From: Fibrobacteria bacterium
GTDB taxonomy: Bacteria > Fibrobacterota > Fibrobacteria > UBA11236
DNA: 64,000 bases
Assembly (NCBI GenBank): GCA_025360005.1
Contig: JANYDA010000021.1
Span: 47,463 to 111,462 of the forward strand
Direction of reading: 5' to 3'
In this document: positions 34,454-45,475 of the stretch, piece after piece
Layout: each line of letters starts with the position of its first letter
Position numbering within the stretch: the stretch's first letter is position 1
Position numbers and translations under genes: made by a program
Notes under the pieces: generated by a model
Databases searched by the model: none
Told to the model about the DNA's origin: nothing
Seen by the model: the letters and a program-made list of their open reading frames with translations, nothing else

Positions 34454-37400
34454 TCAGGGTCCGAACATGCCGTGGACCTGGACCGAGAAGGTAGCCTGGA
34501 TGGATTTGTCCTCCGAGGATTGCACCGTAATCTGCGCGTTGCCTCTGCTCACGGCGTGGATTTTCCCGTCGGAGGTGATGCTGGCCGTGCCGGGATCATT
34601 GCTGGTCAGGATATAGCCCTTGTTGGTCGCGTCCGCGGGCGTCCACGTCAGATCCGGATCGAGGTTGGCATCCCCCGTCCGCATGTCCAGATCCCGGGCG
34701 GAAATGTTTTCCACGCCTATGTATACGGTCACCGTGAATCCGGCTACCTTACCGCCGTCTAGGGAAGTAACCGTGAATCCCGCGGAACCGGCTCCTATCG
34801 GATGGATGCGGTTGTTCACCACCGTGGCCACATATGCCGAGCCACCCGCAAGCGTATAGCCTTTATTGGTCGCGTTGTTGGGGTTCCAGGTTAGGACGGC
34901 GTCCTTGTCTCCGTCTTGTTTCTTGAGGGCGAGGTCCGCGGCCTGCAGGGAAACCACCGGTTGGGCCACCGCCACGGCAAAGGCCGCCGTCTTGGCTCCG
35001 TCGGAGCTGGTGATAGTAACTATGGCGTTACCCGCCCCCACCGCTTGCAGTTTGCCGGCCGCTGTGATTAGAACGGCCGAGGTATTGGATGAAGCCAGCG
35101 CGTAGCCCTTGTTGGTGGCGCCGGAAGGATTCCAGGTGATGGCCGGATCGCGGACCGGATCCCCCACCTTCATGTTCAGATCCGCGGCAGAGAGGGAGAT
35201 CACGGGCACGGAAACCGTGACCGTAAAGGCGGCGGAATAGCTCGCATCATAATTGCTGACGGCGGTGAAGTTGGCCGTCCCCCCCGTTACCGCATGGATC
35301 TTGTTCGCTACCACCGAGGCTACGGAGGGATTTCCGCTTGTGAGCGTGAAGCTTTTGTCCGATGCATTCGCGGGAGCGATAGTGATGACGGCGTCCTTGT
35401 CCGCATCGCCGACTTTCAGGGAAGCGGCCGCGGCCGAGATCCCCGTGACGGGTTGGATCACGGTCAAGGAAAAGGTGTCCTTGACGGCGGAATTGTCGCT
35501 GGAAACGATCGTCAGGCTGATGATGCCCGGACCCTGCGGCTTCAACATCCACCCATTCACTATGGTCGCCACGGTGGATGGAGCGGGCGTAGCGTTGGGG
35601 ATGGTATACCTGAGAAAATAGGTCTTGTCCGTCGCGTTCGAGGGCGATAACGTGAATAGCGCCGACGTGCCGTACAAGTCATCCGTAGTCTTCATGGAAT
35701 AATCCTTCGCCACCACGCCGGTGACCGGGATCTTGACCCAGACCTTGAATGTATCCGCCTGATTGGATCCGTCCAGCGCCCGCACAATCACCGTGGTCTT
35801 GCCCCCGCCAACGCCTTTGTAGTTTTTCCCGTTGATTTTAACGATGCTGGTATCGTTCGACTTGAGAGCGAAGCTTTTGTCGGTGGCATTGGGGGGATTC
35901 CAGGTAAGGCCGGGGGTGACATCCTTTTCCGCCGAGCCCAACCGCAGGGTATCGTCCTTGGCCACGATGGACTTCACCAAAGCCGCAACGGTAACCGTGC
36001 ATTCGGCGGTGAGGTTTGGGTTCTCGTCCGATACTGCCGTGAGCGTCGCCTTTCCGGCCGCCACTGCAACCACCTTGTTCTGGCCGTTTACGGAAATGAT
36101 ATTGCCGCCGGAAAGAGACTTGAACGTCACCGCCTTGTTGGCGGCGGTCGCGGGATTGAACGCCATCTGCGGATCCTTGGGCGCGTCGCCCAGGTTAATA
36201 TTGAAAGGGGCGCAGCTCATCGAGATCAATTTCACGGCCTTGGCGGAAATAATCACAGGGAAAACGGAGGTAGGCCCGTCCGCCGCAATCACCTGGATCT
36301 TCGCGTAGCCTACCGCTTTGGCATGCACCGTGTTGCCGTTCACGATGGACGCATAGGCCGTATCCTGGGAAACCAGAGTGTATTTGAGATTGGTCGCGTT
36401 ATTGGGCGACCAGGCAAGGGCGGGCGTCCGTTCTTCATCCAACAGCATATACATTGTATCTGCCGTAACGGATTGCACCAGGATTTCCGGAAGGTAAACC
36501 GTCACCTTGAAATCCGCCGTATGACCGCCGTCATTGGAAACCAGATGGAAGTCGGTTGTGCCCAACTTTACGGGATGGACTTTTTCCCCCGCCGCCTGGG
36601 CGATGGTCGTGTCCTGGCTGGACAAGCTATAGGTCTGGTTCCCCGCATCCGCCGGGTACCAGGAGATGGCGGGCTTCTTGTCAGTCCCCAACGGCACGGA
36701 AAGGTCGGCCGCCGCCACCGAATCCACGTGGTTGGTTGTATCCGGACGGCCGACGCTGACGGTGAATGTGTCTTTGAATGCGCCGTCGTCCGTAGTCACG
36801 ATGAAATCCGCGTTGCCCATCGAGATGGGATCGATGAGTCCATTCTGCGTCACGGCCGAGCTGGAGTCGCCCGAGGTCAGGTAGTACTTGCGATTAGTCG
36901 CGTCCGGGGGCTGCCAGGTCAGCTTGGGCGGAACCGGATCGGCCCCTGCCAAAAGGCTGATGGGAGCCGCGACAATGCCGGTCACCGGCACGGCCCGGTC
37001 GGCTACGAACACGCCGAAGACGGCCGTCTGTCCGCTGCCGTCCAGCACTATCACGTAGACCTGGGCAGTCCCCGCGCCTTTGGGATAGACCTGGGTTTTG
37101 TCCAGAATGGTCACCACGTTGGTGTCCAGGGAAACCAGCTTGTAATATTTGTCCGTCACATTTTCCGGCAGCCAATGCAGGGTAGGAACCGCCGCCGCCG
37201 CTCCCCGCACCAGGTACATGTCCTCGGCGGCGATGGAATGCGTATTGACTACAGGGAGGCCTTCCAATACGGTTGCAGAGAAGACGGCCTTATGCCCGCC
37301 ATCCAGGCTATGCAAGGTGATGGTCGCGTGGCCCGGAATTATACCGCGGATCTTCTGGTCCGCGATGCGCGCCACATCCGGCTTGTCGCTGGAAAGGGTA

Positions 37401-38020
37401 AAGTCGCGGTAAAGCGCATCGACAGGGAACCAGGTCACATTGGGCATGGTGTCCCTGCCCGCCAGTACGGCGAGATCCTGGACGGATACCGATTGCACCT
37501 TCTTGCCGCCGACGGCCACCTGGGCTATGAAGTTGGTGAAGAGCGAATCCGCCCCCGGCACCGTCACGTATATCTGGGCGCTGCCTATCGCCATCGGCTG
37601 CAAGCGTCCGCCCACGGGCCTTACCTTTGTGCTATCGGAACTGGTAAGCACGTACCCGCGTATCGAGCCTTCCGCGGGCGTCCAATCCAGGCCGGGACTT
37701 TGCGGCGCGTCGTCCAGCCACAGGAGCATGTCACGCGCATAAAGGGCGTTCTGTTTCCCGGATATGGAGCTTACCAGCTTGGCGTTGGCCAGGCACTGGT
37801 TGGGCGGCAGGCGGCAGCCGGGCGCGTACTTTTCCAGGCTGTCCGCGATTCCGTCCCCGTCCCCATCGCGGGTCCAATCGTCGCCGGCGTAGTTCGCGCT
37901 GCCGGGGATATAAGGGCTGTCGAAATCGCGCTGGCAGGAAACCGCGGTGAACCCCACCGCACCGGCCAAGGCCGCGATCAAGGTAACGCGCAAGAGACTC
38001 CATTCAGAATGAGAAAACAA
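34454..38020 (-). CDS. Lipoprotein with 13 bacterial Ig-like (BIG2) repeats
   Basis: 1188 residues. The N-terminal hydrophobic segment ends in a possible lipobox (FTAVSC, Cys near residue 29). A calcium-binding type-3-like loop DGDGDGIADSLEK follows. From residue about 95 there are 13 consecutive units of roughly 80-90 residues. Each shows a core of the kind LTWNPPNATDKSFALKSNDT (tryptophan-x-Pro, Asn-Ala-Thr, Ser-x-Asp) and a closing FKVTV/FTVTV strand, as in BIG2 domains. An extended surface stalk or adhesin is likely; no catalytic domain is seen. The TTG start has GGAGGG close upstream and lies inside the end of the preceding gene (17-base overlap). Confidence 0.82.
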   Translation of the reverse strand: MFSHSEWSLLRVTLIAALAGAVGFTAVSCQRDFDSPYIPGSANYAGDDWTRDGDGDGIADSLEKYAPGCRLPPNQCLANAKLVSSISGKQNALYARDMLLWLDDAPQSPGLDWTPAEGSIRGYVLTSSDSTKVRPVGGRLQPMAIGSAQIYVTVPGADSLFTNFIAQVAVGGKKVQSVSVQDLAVLAGRDTMPNVTWFPVDALYRDFTLSSDKPDVARIADQKIRGIIPGHATITLHSLDGGHKAVFSATVLEGLPVVNTHSIAAEDMYLVRGAAAAVPTLHWLPENVTDKYYKLVSLDTNVVTILDKTQVYPKGAGTAQVYVIVLDGSGQTAVFGVFVADRAVPVTGIVAAPISLLAGADPVPPKLTWQPPDATNRKYYLTSGDSSSAVTQNGLIDPISMGNADFIVTTDDGAFKDTFTVSVGRPDTTNHVDSVAAADLSVPLGTDKKPAISWYPADAGNQTYSLSSQDTTIAQAAGEKVHPVKLGTTDFHLVSNDGGHTADFKVTVYLPEILVQSVTADTMYMLLDEERTPALAWSPNNATNLKYTLVSQDTAYASIVNGNTVHAKAVGYAKIQVIAADGPTSVFPVIISAKAVKLISMSCAPFNINLGDAPKDPQMAFNPATAANKAVTFKSLSGGNIISVNGQNKVVAVAAGKATLTAVSDENPNLTAECTVTVAALVKSIVAKDDTLRLGSAEKDVTPGLTWNPPNATDKSFALKSNDTSIVKINGKNYKGVGGGKTTVIVRALDGSNQADTFKVWVKIPVTGVVAKDYSMKTTDDLYGTSALFTLSPSNATDKTYFLRYTIPNATPAPSTVATIVNGWMLKPQGPGIISLTIVSSDNSAVKDTFSLTVIQPVTGISAAAASLKVGDADKDAVITIAPANASDKSFTLTSGNPSVASVVANKIHAVTGGTANFTAVSNYDASYSAAFTVTVSVPVISLSAADLNMKVGDPVRDPAITWNPSGATNKGYALASSNTSAVLITAAGKLQAVGAGNAIVTITSSDGAKTAAFAVAVAQPVVSLQAADLALKKQDGDKDAVLTWNPNNATNKGYTLAGGSAYVATVVNNRIHPIGAGSAGFTVTSLDGGKVAGFTVTVYIGVENISARDLDMRTGDANLDPDLTWTPADATNKGYILTSNDPGTASITSDGKIHAVSRGNAQITVQSSEDKSIQATFSVQVHGMFGP

Positions 38021-39227
38021 GGAACCCTCCCGCGCCCGCCAGACTGATCCCGCCCATGACCCCGAATGCCAGGGAACTACGCTCCTTGCTCACCACCCTG
38101 GCCTGTAAGCCTTCCGTCACCTCGCGCGAGCGGGCATTCTGGAACTTTCCGTACTCGCGATCCGCATCCTGCCCCGCCGCGTAGGACAGGTACCCGAGCA
38201 CGGCGCCCATGGCCAAGGCCAGTCCGGCGCCTGCCCAACTCCAGTGCCCGGAGGGGCGTAACTCCGGCTGGGACCTATCGTGATCCAGCAGCTTGAACAT
38301 GTTGGTGAAGAACTCATCCTCGAATTCCATCAGGTTCTGGAAATCCGGGGTGGATTTGGAAGGCCACTCGCGTACCTTTTTCTTCGCGGCGATATCGTAG
38401 AGGGCCAATTGCAATTGCATCCCGCCGTTCCGGGTCGCCGACAGGCGGGAATAAACCAGGTGGGTGATGTCCATCTTGCCGCCTAGGGCGAAGATGCTGG
38501 AATCGGTAGGGATGAATTCGCCTTTGTTGATCTCCAACGCCTTAAGCAATTCCTCCATTTCCTTCCGGCCCATGATATCGTAATTACGGGAGGCATACAT
38601 ATGCGTGGCCACGCGTTCCGCCATGATGCGGGAAGGCGTGGAGGCGGCCGCGCTCAAATCCAGCACGGTCATCAGACCGCGCTTCTCGTGCCGGCCGGTG
38701 CGCACAAGGTCAGGTCCCAGGTCCTTGCCGATCTCCCTGAGAACCTCTTCCATACCGGCGGACGCAACGCCCATCTGCCTCCGGCGGACCTGGCCCACCC
38801 GCGACCAAACCGTTTGCGAAGTAGGCACATGCACCAGATTCAAGGTGTAGGCGTACAAATCGTCCAGAGTGGTTATGGAACCGAACAGGACGAATTCGGC
38901 GGAGAGGATATTGCCCGCATCGAAGGCGCATTGGAACTCGTGGCATGGGACATGCGGATCCAACTTATAATCCTTGAACTTGGCGTTGAGGCTGTCGCGG
39001 AGCAGGATTTTCCAACCGGGATTGGCCATAAAACTCTTGCGGAGGAACTCCCCCCATTCCTGATCGATCCGCTGGGTATGCAGATCGATAGGATCCAGGA
39101 TGGCCAGCACCCTTTGTTCGCTTTCCTTACCCAATTTCGCCTGGTCGGAAAATCCCCAACCGATGGAGGGAAAGAACGCAAGTATCAGAAGGCACAGGCA
39201 TGGACCCAGCCCGGCGAGAGGTTGCAT
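38004..39227 (-). CDS. Exported hypothetical protein with C-terminal membrane segments
   Basis: 407 residues. Signal peptide MQPLAGLGPCLCLLILAFF ending near GWG. The middle contains two alpha/beta modules that resemble CsgG/LpoB-type periplasmic domains: DAGNILSAEFVLFGSITTLD (first) and MVLDLSAAAS-like with SRNYDIMGRKEMEELLKALE (second), each followed by a beta-rich stretch. Near the end two hydrophobic segments occur (AGAGLALAMGAVLGYLSYAA and GVMGGISLAGAGGFLVFSF). A role in assembling or anchoring the Ig-like lipoprotein encoded downstream is plausible because the genes overlap by 17 bases. The family call is tentative. Confidence 0.65.
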   Translation of the reverse strand: MQPLAGLGPCLCLLILAFFPSIGWGFSDQAKLGKESEQRVLAILDPIDLHTQRIDQEWGEFLRKSFMANPGWKILLRDSLNAKFKDYKLDPHVPCHEFQCAFDAGNILSAEFVLFGSITTLDDLYAYTLNLVHVPTSQTVWSRVGQVRRRQMGVASAGMEEVLREIGKDLGPDLVRTGRHEKRGLMTVLDLSAAASTPSRIMAERVATHMYASRNYDIMGRKEMEELLKALEINKGEFIPTDSSIFALGGKMDITHLVYSRLSATRNGGMQLQLALYDIAAKKKVREWPSKSTPDFQNLMEFEDEFFTNMFKLLDHDRSQPELRPSGHWSWAGAGLALAMGAVLGYLSYAAGQDADREYGKFQNARSREVTEGLQARVVSKERSSLAFGVMGGISLAGAGGFLVFSF

Positions 39228-39357
39228 ATGGGGATGTTAAGGGAAACCCGCATTTTTAACAACGTGGGAAATCCCGCAAGAGCGGGAAACGGCGCACCGT
39301 TATTTGGCTTTTTGGGAGTGCGATTTCCGTTGCCGGCCGGAACCATGTGAAACGGAT

Positions 39358-39386
39358 AAAAAAAGCCCCGCCGAATTGGCGGGGCT
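39358..39386 (-). terminator. Strong rho-independent terminator of the RRM gene
   Basis: On the minus strand a perfect nine-base stem AGCCCCGCC / GGCGGGGCT with a five-base loop is followed by at least seven T. It lies 30 bases after the stop of the RNA-binding protein gene. Confidence 0.92.
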
Positions 39387-39415
39387 GGAAAATTCAGAAA
39401 GGTGTAAGGGGTCGA

Positions 39416-39784
39416 TTACCAGCGATTGCGCTGACCGCCGCCTCCGCCACCGCCACCACCGCCGAAGCCGCCGCGCGAGCCGCCGCCGCTGCTGCGGGGA
39501 CCGCCGCCGCCGCCGCCGCCGCCCATGCCGCCACCACCGGGGGTACGGGGGCGGGCTTCGTTCACGGAAATGGGACGGCCCTGGATCTGGACGCCGTTCA
39601 TTCCCTGGATGGCTTTGAGGGCTTCGCCCTGATCAGCCATTTCGACGAAAGCGAATCCGCGCGGGTTGCCGGTTTCCCGGTCCACGATGATCTTGGTGGA
39701 AGTTACCCGGCCAAACGCTCCGAAAGCTTCGGAAAGTTCGTCCTGGGTTACGCTGAAAGCGAGGTTTCCAACGTAAATATTCAT
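39416..39784 (-). CDS. RRM-domain RNA-binding protein with glycine-rich tail
   Basis: 122 residues. One RNA-recognition motif (residues 1-80) with RNP2 IYVGNL at residues 3-8 and RNP1 RGFAFVEM near 43-50. It is followed by a tail of almost only glycine with Arg, Ser and Pro (GGGGMGGGGGGGG then RSSGGGSRGGFGG) ending in QRNRW. Similar proteins in cyanobacteria and other bacteria act in cold adaptation and mRNA handling. AAGGAG lies four bases before the ATG, and a strong terminator follows, so it is expressed alone. The long 5' region may include a leader. Confidence 0.93.
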   Translation of the reverse strand: MNIYVGNLAFSVTQDELSEAFGAFGRVTSTKIIVDRETGNPRGFAFVEMADQGEALKAIQGMNGVQIQGRPISVNEARPRTPGGGGMGGGGGGGGPRSSGGGSRGGFGGGGGGGGGGQRNRW

Positions 39785-40085
39785 AGGTCTCCTTGGATAC
39801 AATTGAAATGGTTAGGGTGAACGGAACAAGGAATTATCAAGGGTCCTCGGAGACTCACTTTCGAGACGTCAACTGGGGGATTGGATACTTCCATCGTTCG
39901 AAGCAGAGATTCCCACGGATAACCAAAAAGGATATGGCGGGTTTACCTCTGTGTCTCTAAATTACTTTATCCCGTCAGGTCTTGCAAGAGTAAAATGGGA
40001 TAAGGCTTATCTATTTCCCCAAATAATGCCGGACTACTCCAGCGCCTCATCCCAACCCCAAGCGCAGATGCTAGCTTAGCCCGCG
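39785..40085. other. Divergent intergenic region
   Basis: About 300 bases, no gene. An inverted repeat TTATCCC...GGGATAA lies at 39967-40003 with a 23-base spacer. Promoters of the RRM gene (minus) and the methyltransferase (plus) must lie here. Confidence 0.4.
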
Positions 40086-40721
40086 ATGCCCTACTCCTTG
40101 AAATCCTCCATCCGAAACCGCGGTTCCCTGTCCCATCCCGCCAAGTCCTTCAACGAAGCTTATTATCGCCGTTTCTATCTGGATCCGGAAACGCGTGTAC
40201 GATCCACGTCGGCGGATGGCAGGTTGGCGCGATTCGTATTCGGTTACCTGGAGCATTTAGGGGTTCCCGTAAAGCGGGTGGTGGATCTGGGTTGCGGCTT
40301 GGGACAATGGCGCGGGCAACTTGCGAAATACCATCCCCGCGCCGGATACACGGGCGTGGAGATCAGCGCCTATCTTTGCGCCAAGTACGGGTGGGAGGAA
40401 AGTTCCGCCGCCGGTTTCCGGGGCCGGGGCAGGTATGATCTGGTGCTCTGCCAAAGCGTTTTCCAGTACCTGGGGGATGCGGAAGCGCGGGCCGCAGTCG
40501 AGAATCTGGCCCGGCTTTGCCGCGGGGCCTTATATTTGGAGATCATCACCGATCGGGATTGGAAATTGCATTGCAACCGTGACGTAACGGACGGAAACGT
40601 TCATTTACGGAGCGCGCGCTGGTACCGGAACCTGCTGGAACGGCATTTCCGAAGCGCCGGCGGCGGGCTGTTCCTGCCTAAGAACTCGCCTGTGGTCCTG
40701 TATGAATTGGAACAGGGTTGA
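40086..40721 (+). CDS. Class I SAM-dependent methyltransferase
   Basis: 211 residues. The SAM-binding motif I is VVDLGCGLGQWRG (near residue 65), motif II ends in TGVEIS, and a later motif YDLVLCQSVFQYLGD marks the substrate pocket. N-terminal FNEAYYRRFYLDP resembles small metabolite methyltransferases of the Methyltransf_11/12 type. The substrate is not known. It ends seven bases from the convergent thiC stop. The start has no clear Shine-Dalgarno site. Confidence 0.83.
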   Translation: MPYSLKSSIRNRGSLSHPAKSFNEAYYRRFYLDPETRVRSTSADGRLARFVFGYLEHLGVPVKRVVDLGCGLGQWRGQLAKYHPRAGYTGVEISAYLCAKYGWEESSAAGFRGRGRYDLVLCQSVFQYLGDAEARAAVENLARLCRGALYLEIITDRDWKLHCNRDVTDGNVHLRSARWYRNLLERHFRSAGGGLFLPKNSPVVLYELEQG

Positions 40722-40727
40722 GCTGAT

Positions 40728-42828
<2,101 letters not shown>

Positions 42829-42955
42829 GCATGGAAATATAGCTAATCGGGTCGGGCCGTGAGCGTACCGGCGGCAGCGGGCCCTTTCTGTCCTGGAATC
42901 CGGATAAGGCTTGGAAAATCCAGGGGATTTTTCCATTTTCTCCCCACTTCAATCG

Positions 42956-43033
<78 letters not shown>

Positions 43034-43043
43034 TTTTCCAGGA

Positions 43044-43080
43044 TCGCCCTCTCCGGCAACGGAGGGGGCGATTTTGCTTT
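43044..43080 (+). terminator. Rho-independent terminator after tRNA-Ala
   Basis: Long GC-rich stem CGCCCTCTCCG / CGGAGGGGGCG with loop GCAA and a following ATTTTGCTTT. It ends the tRNA transcript. Confidence 0.9.
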
Positions 43081-43603
43081 CCCCCTCCCCGTTCTTATCC
43101 GCCGGAATATCAAAGGGTTGCCTGTACTTGAGGATGAGGGCCGCGTTCATCCAAAACGAGTTCGAGAGCAGTAAATTAGGATCCGCCGCTTTTCGGCCCT
43201 CTTACACTCGGCATGACTCTCTTTCAAGACCCTAATCATAAGCCCATGGCGGACTCTCCCCAAAAAAGGAATTCCCGGAAACCTTGATACAGTCTGACCA
43301 TTTTGTTCTTCAAACCGGACTACAATCCGGTTGCCGGAGCCTGACATTGCGCGCGAGGATCGGGATATCCTAGGGCGCCGCCCACTGGCCGCCAAGTAGC
43401 CGGTAACGCATCCCGAAATGGCTCACATAAGGCATGACGCAATCCGGAAGCTCAGAAACTGCGACGCTATTTTTGAATGGGCAATTCCCGCGGGAATGAA
43501 CCAGCGCACATCCAAAGCATACTATTAGGTTCTGGCAATGGAGTCTGGGTGTCCGGAACTCCCGTCCCAATTTTCTGGGCGGTTTTGCCCCCGAGGACCG
43601 GAA
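43081..43603. other. Intergenic region upstream of the CAZyme island
   Basis: About 520 bases. No gene supported on either strand. It contains ACGCTATTTTT at 43464-43474, also present upstream of the sugar dehydrogenase at 10204. Confidence 0.35.
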
Positions 43604-45019
43604 ATGATCGAAAAATTCGGAACGCATCCCAAAGCCATCCTAGCCTACCTGCTCATCCTCGTTTACGCTTCCGGCATGCCGGCGATGGCGGCGGAGAGCC
43701 GTAGTTTTCCCATGGGACTGGCCTATCCCGGATGCATCAAACCCAACAACGTAGATCAGGCGGCAATGAACAAAACCGTCCTCGATTACTGGACCAATTA
43801 CAAATCCAAGTACATCAAACCCTCCGGCAGCGGAGGGGGCTACTACGTGGAAATGCGTACCACCAATGCCGGATCCACCGACAAGTCCTCTTCGGAAGCA
43901 ACCGGCTACGGTATGGTTTTCTCCGCCCTGATGGCGGGAACCGGCGGCGATCCCGACTCCCGCAAGTATTTCGATGGCTTTTTCGCGATGTTCGACAAGA
44001 ACCGCAGCGGCACCAATAATGCCCTCATGTCCTATACCGTGGGGCAGGCCGAGAATTCCCATTCCAACTCCGCCACCGATGGCGACATGGATATTGCCTA
44101 CGCCCTGCTTCTGGCCCATTACCAGTGGGGTTCAACGGGGGCCGTGAATTACCTCAAGGAATCCAAACGCATAATCACGGAGGGCATCAAGAAGAGCGAG
44201 ATGGGCGCGGCGAGCCATCGGACCTTGCTGGGGGATTGGGACAAGAACGGCTGGAACACGCGATCTTCGGATTGGATGGCGGACCATATGATGGTTTTTC
44301 AGAAGGCCACCGGCGATTCCTTCTGGGGCGACGCCCGCAAGACCGTCTTCGCTTTGATCGGCCAGATAACGTCCACCCGATCCGGCGCCACCGGACTCAT
44401 GCCGGATTTCGCGGTTGGCGATCCGCCCAAGCCCGCCGACCCCAATTTCCTGGAAGCGCAAACCGACGGGGACTATTCCTGGAACGCCTGTCGTTATCCT
44501 TTGCGCCTGGCTGTGGACTATGCGCACTACGGCTCTCCCGAATCCAAATCGGCCCTCGCAAAGGTATCGCAATGGATCATCGGCGCAACCGGCGGAAACC
44601 CCATGGCCATAAAGGCGGGCTACCATCTGGACGGCGCCGCCCTCGTCGTCTATTCGGATATGTCCTTCACCGCGCCTTTGATCGCGTCCGCCATCGTCGA
44701 CCCTTCCCGGCAGGATTTTCTCAACAAAGGCTGGGCTTACATGGGCTCCACCAAGCAAGGCAGCTATTACGGGGATTCCATAGAATTGCTAGCCATGCTC
44801 CTCATCAGCGGGAATTGGTGGGCGCCGGACGATCGGGCGGTAACCCCGGTGATGCGGGAACCGCGCGGGCGGGCGGGCGCCCAGGGCAATCCGTCGATCC
44901 GACCGGCGGCAAAACGCCTGAACGGCGGTGGCCGGGCGGGTTCGATTTCCCTGGACGGGAGGCGCGCCGAACCGGCGAGGGTCCTTGCCGAGGGGGAGTA
45001 TCTTATCGGTTACCCTTGA
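43604..45019 (+). CDS. Secreted GH8 family glycosidase
   Basis: 471 residues with a signal peptide ending near AMAAE. GH8 enzymes are inverting endo-glycanases acting on cellulose, mixed-linkage glucan, xylan or chitosan. The acid Glu is in SSSEATGYGMVFSAL and the second catalytic region in ATDGDMDIAYALLLAHYQ. QTDGDYSWNACRYPLRLAVD and the (alpha/alpha)6 repeats follow. The last 60 residues are Arg/Gly-rich and end in LAEGEYLIGYP, a degraded-looking sorting-type tail. GAGGA lies six bases before the ATG. It is the first gene of the polysaccharide island and probably monocistronic. Confidence 0.9.
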   Translation: MIEKFGTHPKAILAYLLILVYASGMPAMAAESRSFPMGLAYPGCIKPNNVDQAAMNKTVLDYWTNYKSKYIKPSGSGGGYYVEMRTTNAGSTDKSSSEATGYGMVFSALMAGTGGDPDSRKYFDGFFAMFDKNRSGTNNALMSYTVGQAENSHSNSATDGDMDIAYALLLAHYQWGSTGAVNYLKESKRIITEGIKKSEMGAASHRTLLGDWDKNGWNTRSSDWMADHMMVFQKATGDSFWGDARKTVFALIGQITSTRSGATGLMPDFAVGDPPKPADPNFLEAQTDGDYSWNACRYPLRLAVDYAHYGSPESKSALAKVSQWIIGATGGNPMAIKAGYHLDGAALVVYSDMSFTAPLIASAIVDPSRQDFLNKGWAYMGSTKQGSYYGDSIELLAMLLISGNWWAPDDRAVTPVMREPRGRAGAQGNPSIRPAAKRLNGGGRAGSISLDGRRAEPARVLAEGEYLIGYP

Positions 45020-45475
45020 TGGGGCCAATGGAAATCGCCACCGTGGTGATGTCGAGAGCGTATGCGATGTCCCCATTGACGTCGCCTCACCTTTTAGTTC
45101 CGTGATTATGACCCAGCGCGAATCCTTCCGCAATACCTCCAAACTAACGCCTTCCGATCCGCATTTTGAATGGATATCCGGCCCGGTTTGAATCCATTTC
45201 GGATAGATTAATCGCAATGAAGCGCGGCTTGCGCTGCATGCATTGGTAGGATGAGCCGGCGTTACGGAAAACGGCGAATCGCAGGGGTAAGCTCTTGGTA
45301 AAATGGCAAAAAGCAGCGCCTGGGCGATCCGGAATGCCGATACCTCAAAAACAGTTGGCTAAAACCCCAAAAAGCTGGGAAGCGCTGCGCACTCCGCATC
45401 GGATCTACCTTCCAATAGCGCTTGTCTCCGATACCCTCCGCCTTGCACCATTACCTTGGCCAATGAGGAGACTTT
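45020..45475. other. Intergenic region
   Basis: About 455 bases; nothing recognised apart from the lyase upstream element at 45384-45404. Confidence 0.35.
45384..45404 (+). promoter_or_regulatory. Lyase upstream element, copy A
   Basis: GCTGCG-N4-CCGCATCGGAT, 71 bases before the lyase gene at 45476. The same 17 fixed bases with the same four-base gap occur at 54731 and 58011. A TTACCTTG 46 bases downstream is shared with copy C at identical spacing. Confidence 0.6.

Noticed and set aside
36323..38047. 574-codon plus-strand open frame
   Set aside because: Antisense to the Ig-like repeat gene, Arg/His/Gly-rich with no recognisable family.
39430..39540. GCC/GGC-rich stretch as a DNA repeat or phase-variable tract
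   Set aside because: It encodes the glycine-rich tail of the RRM protein with varied codons; not a clean tandem unit.
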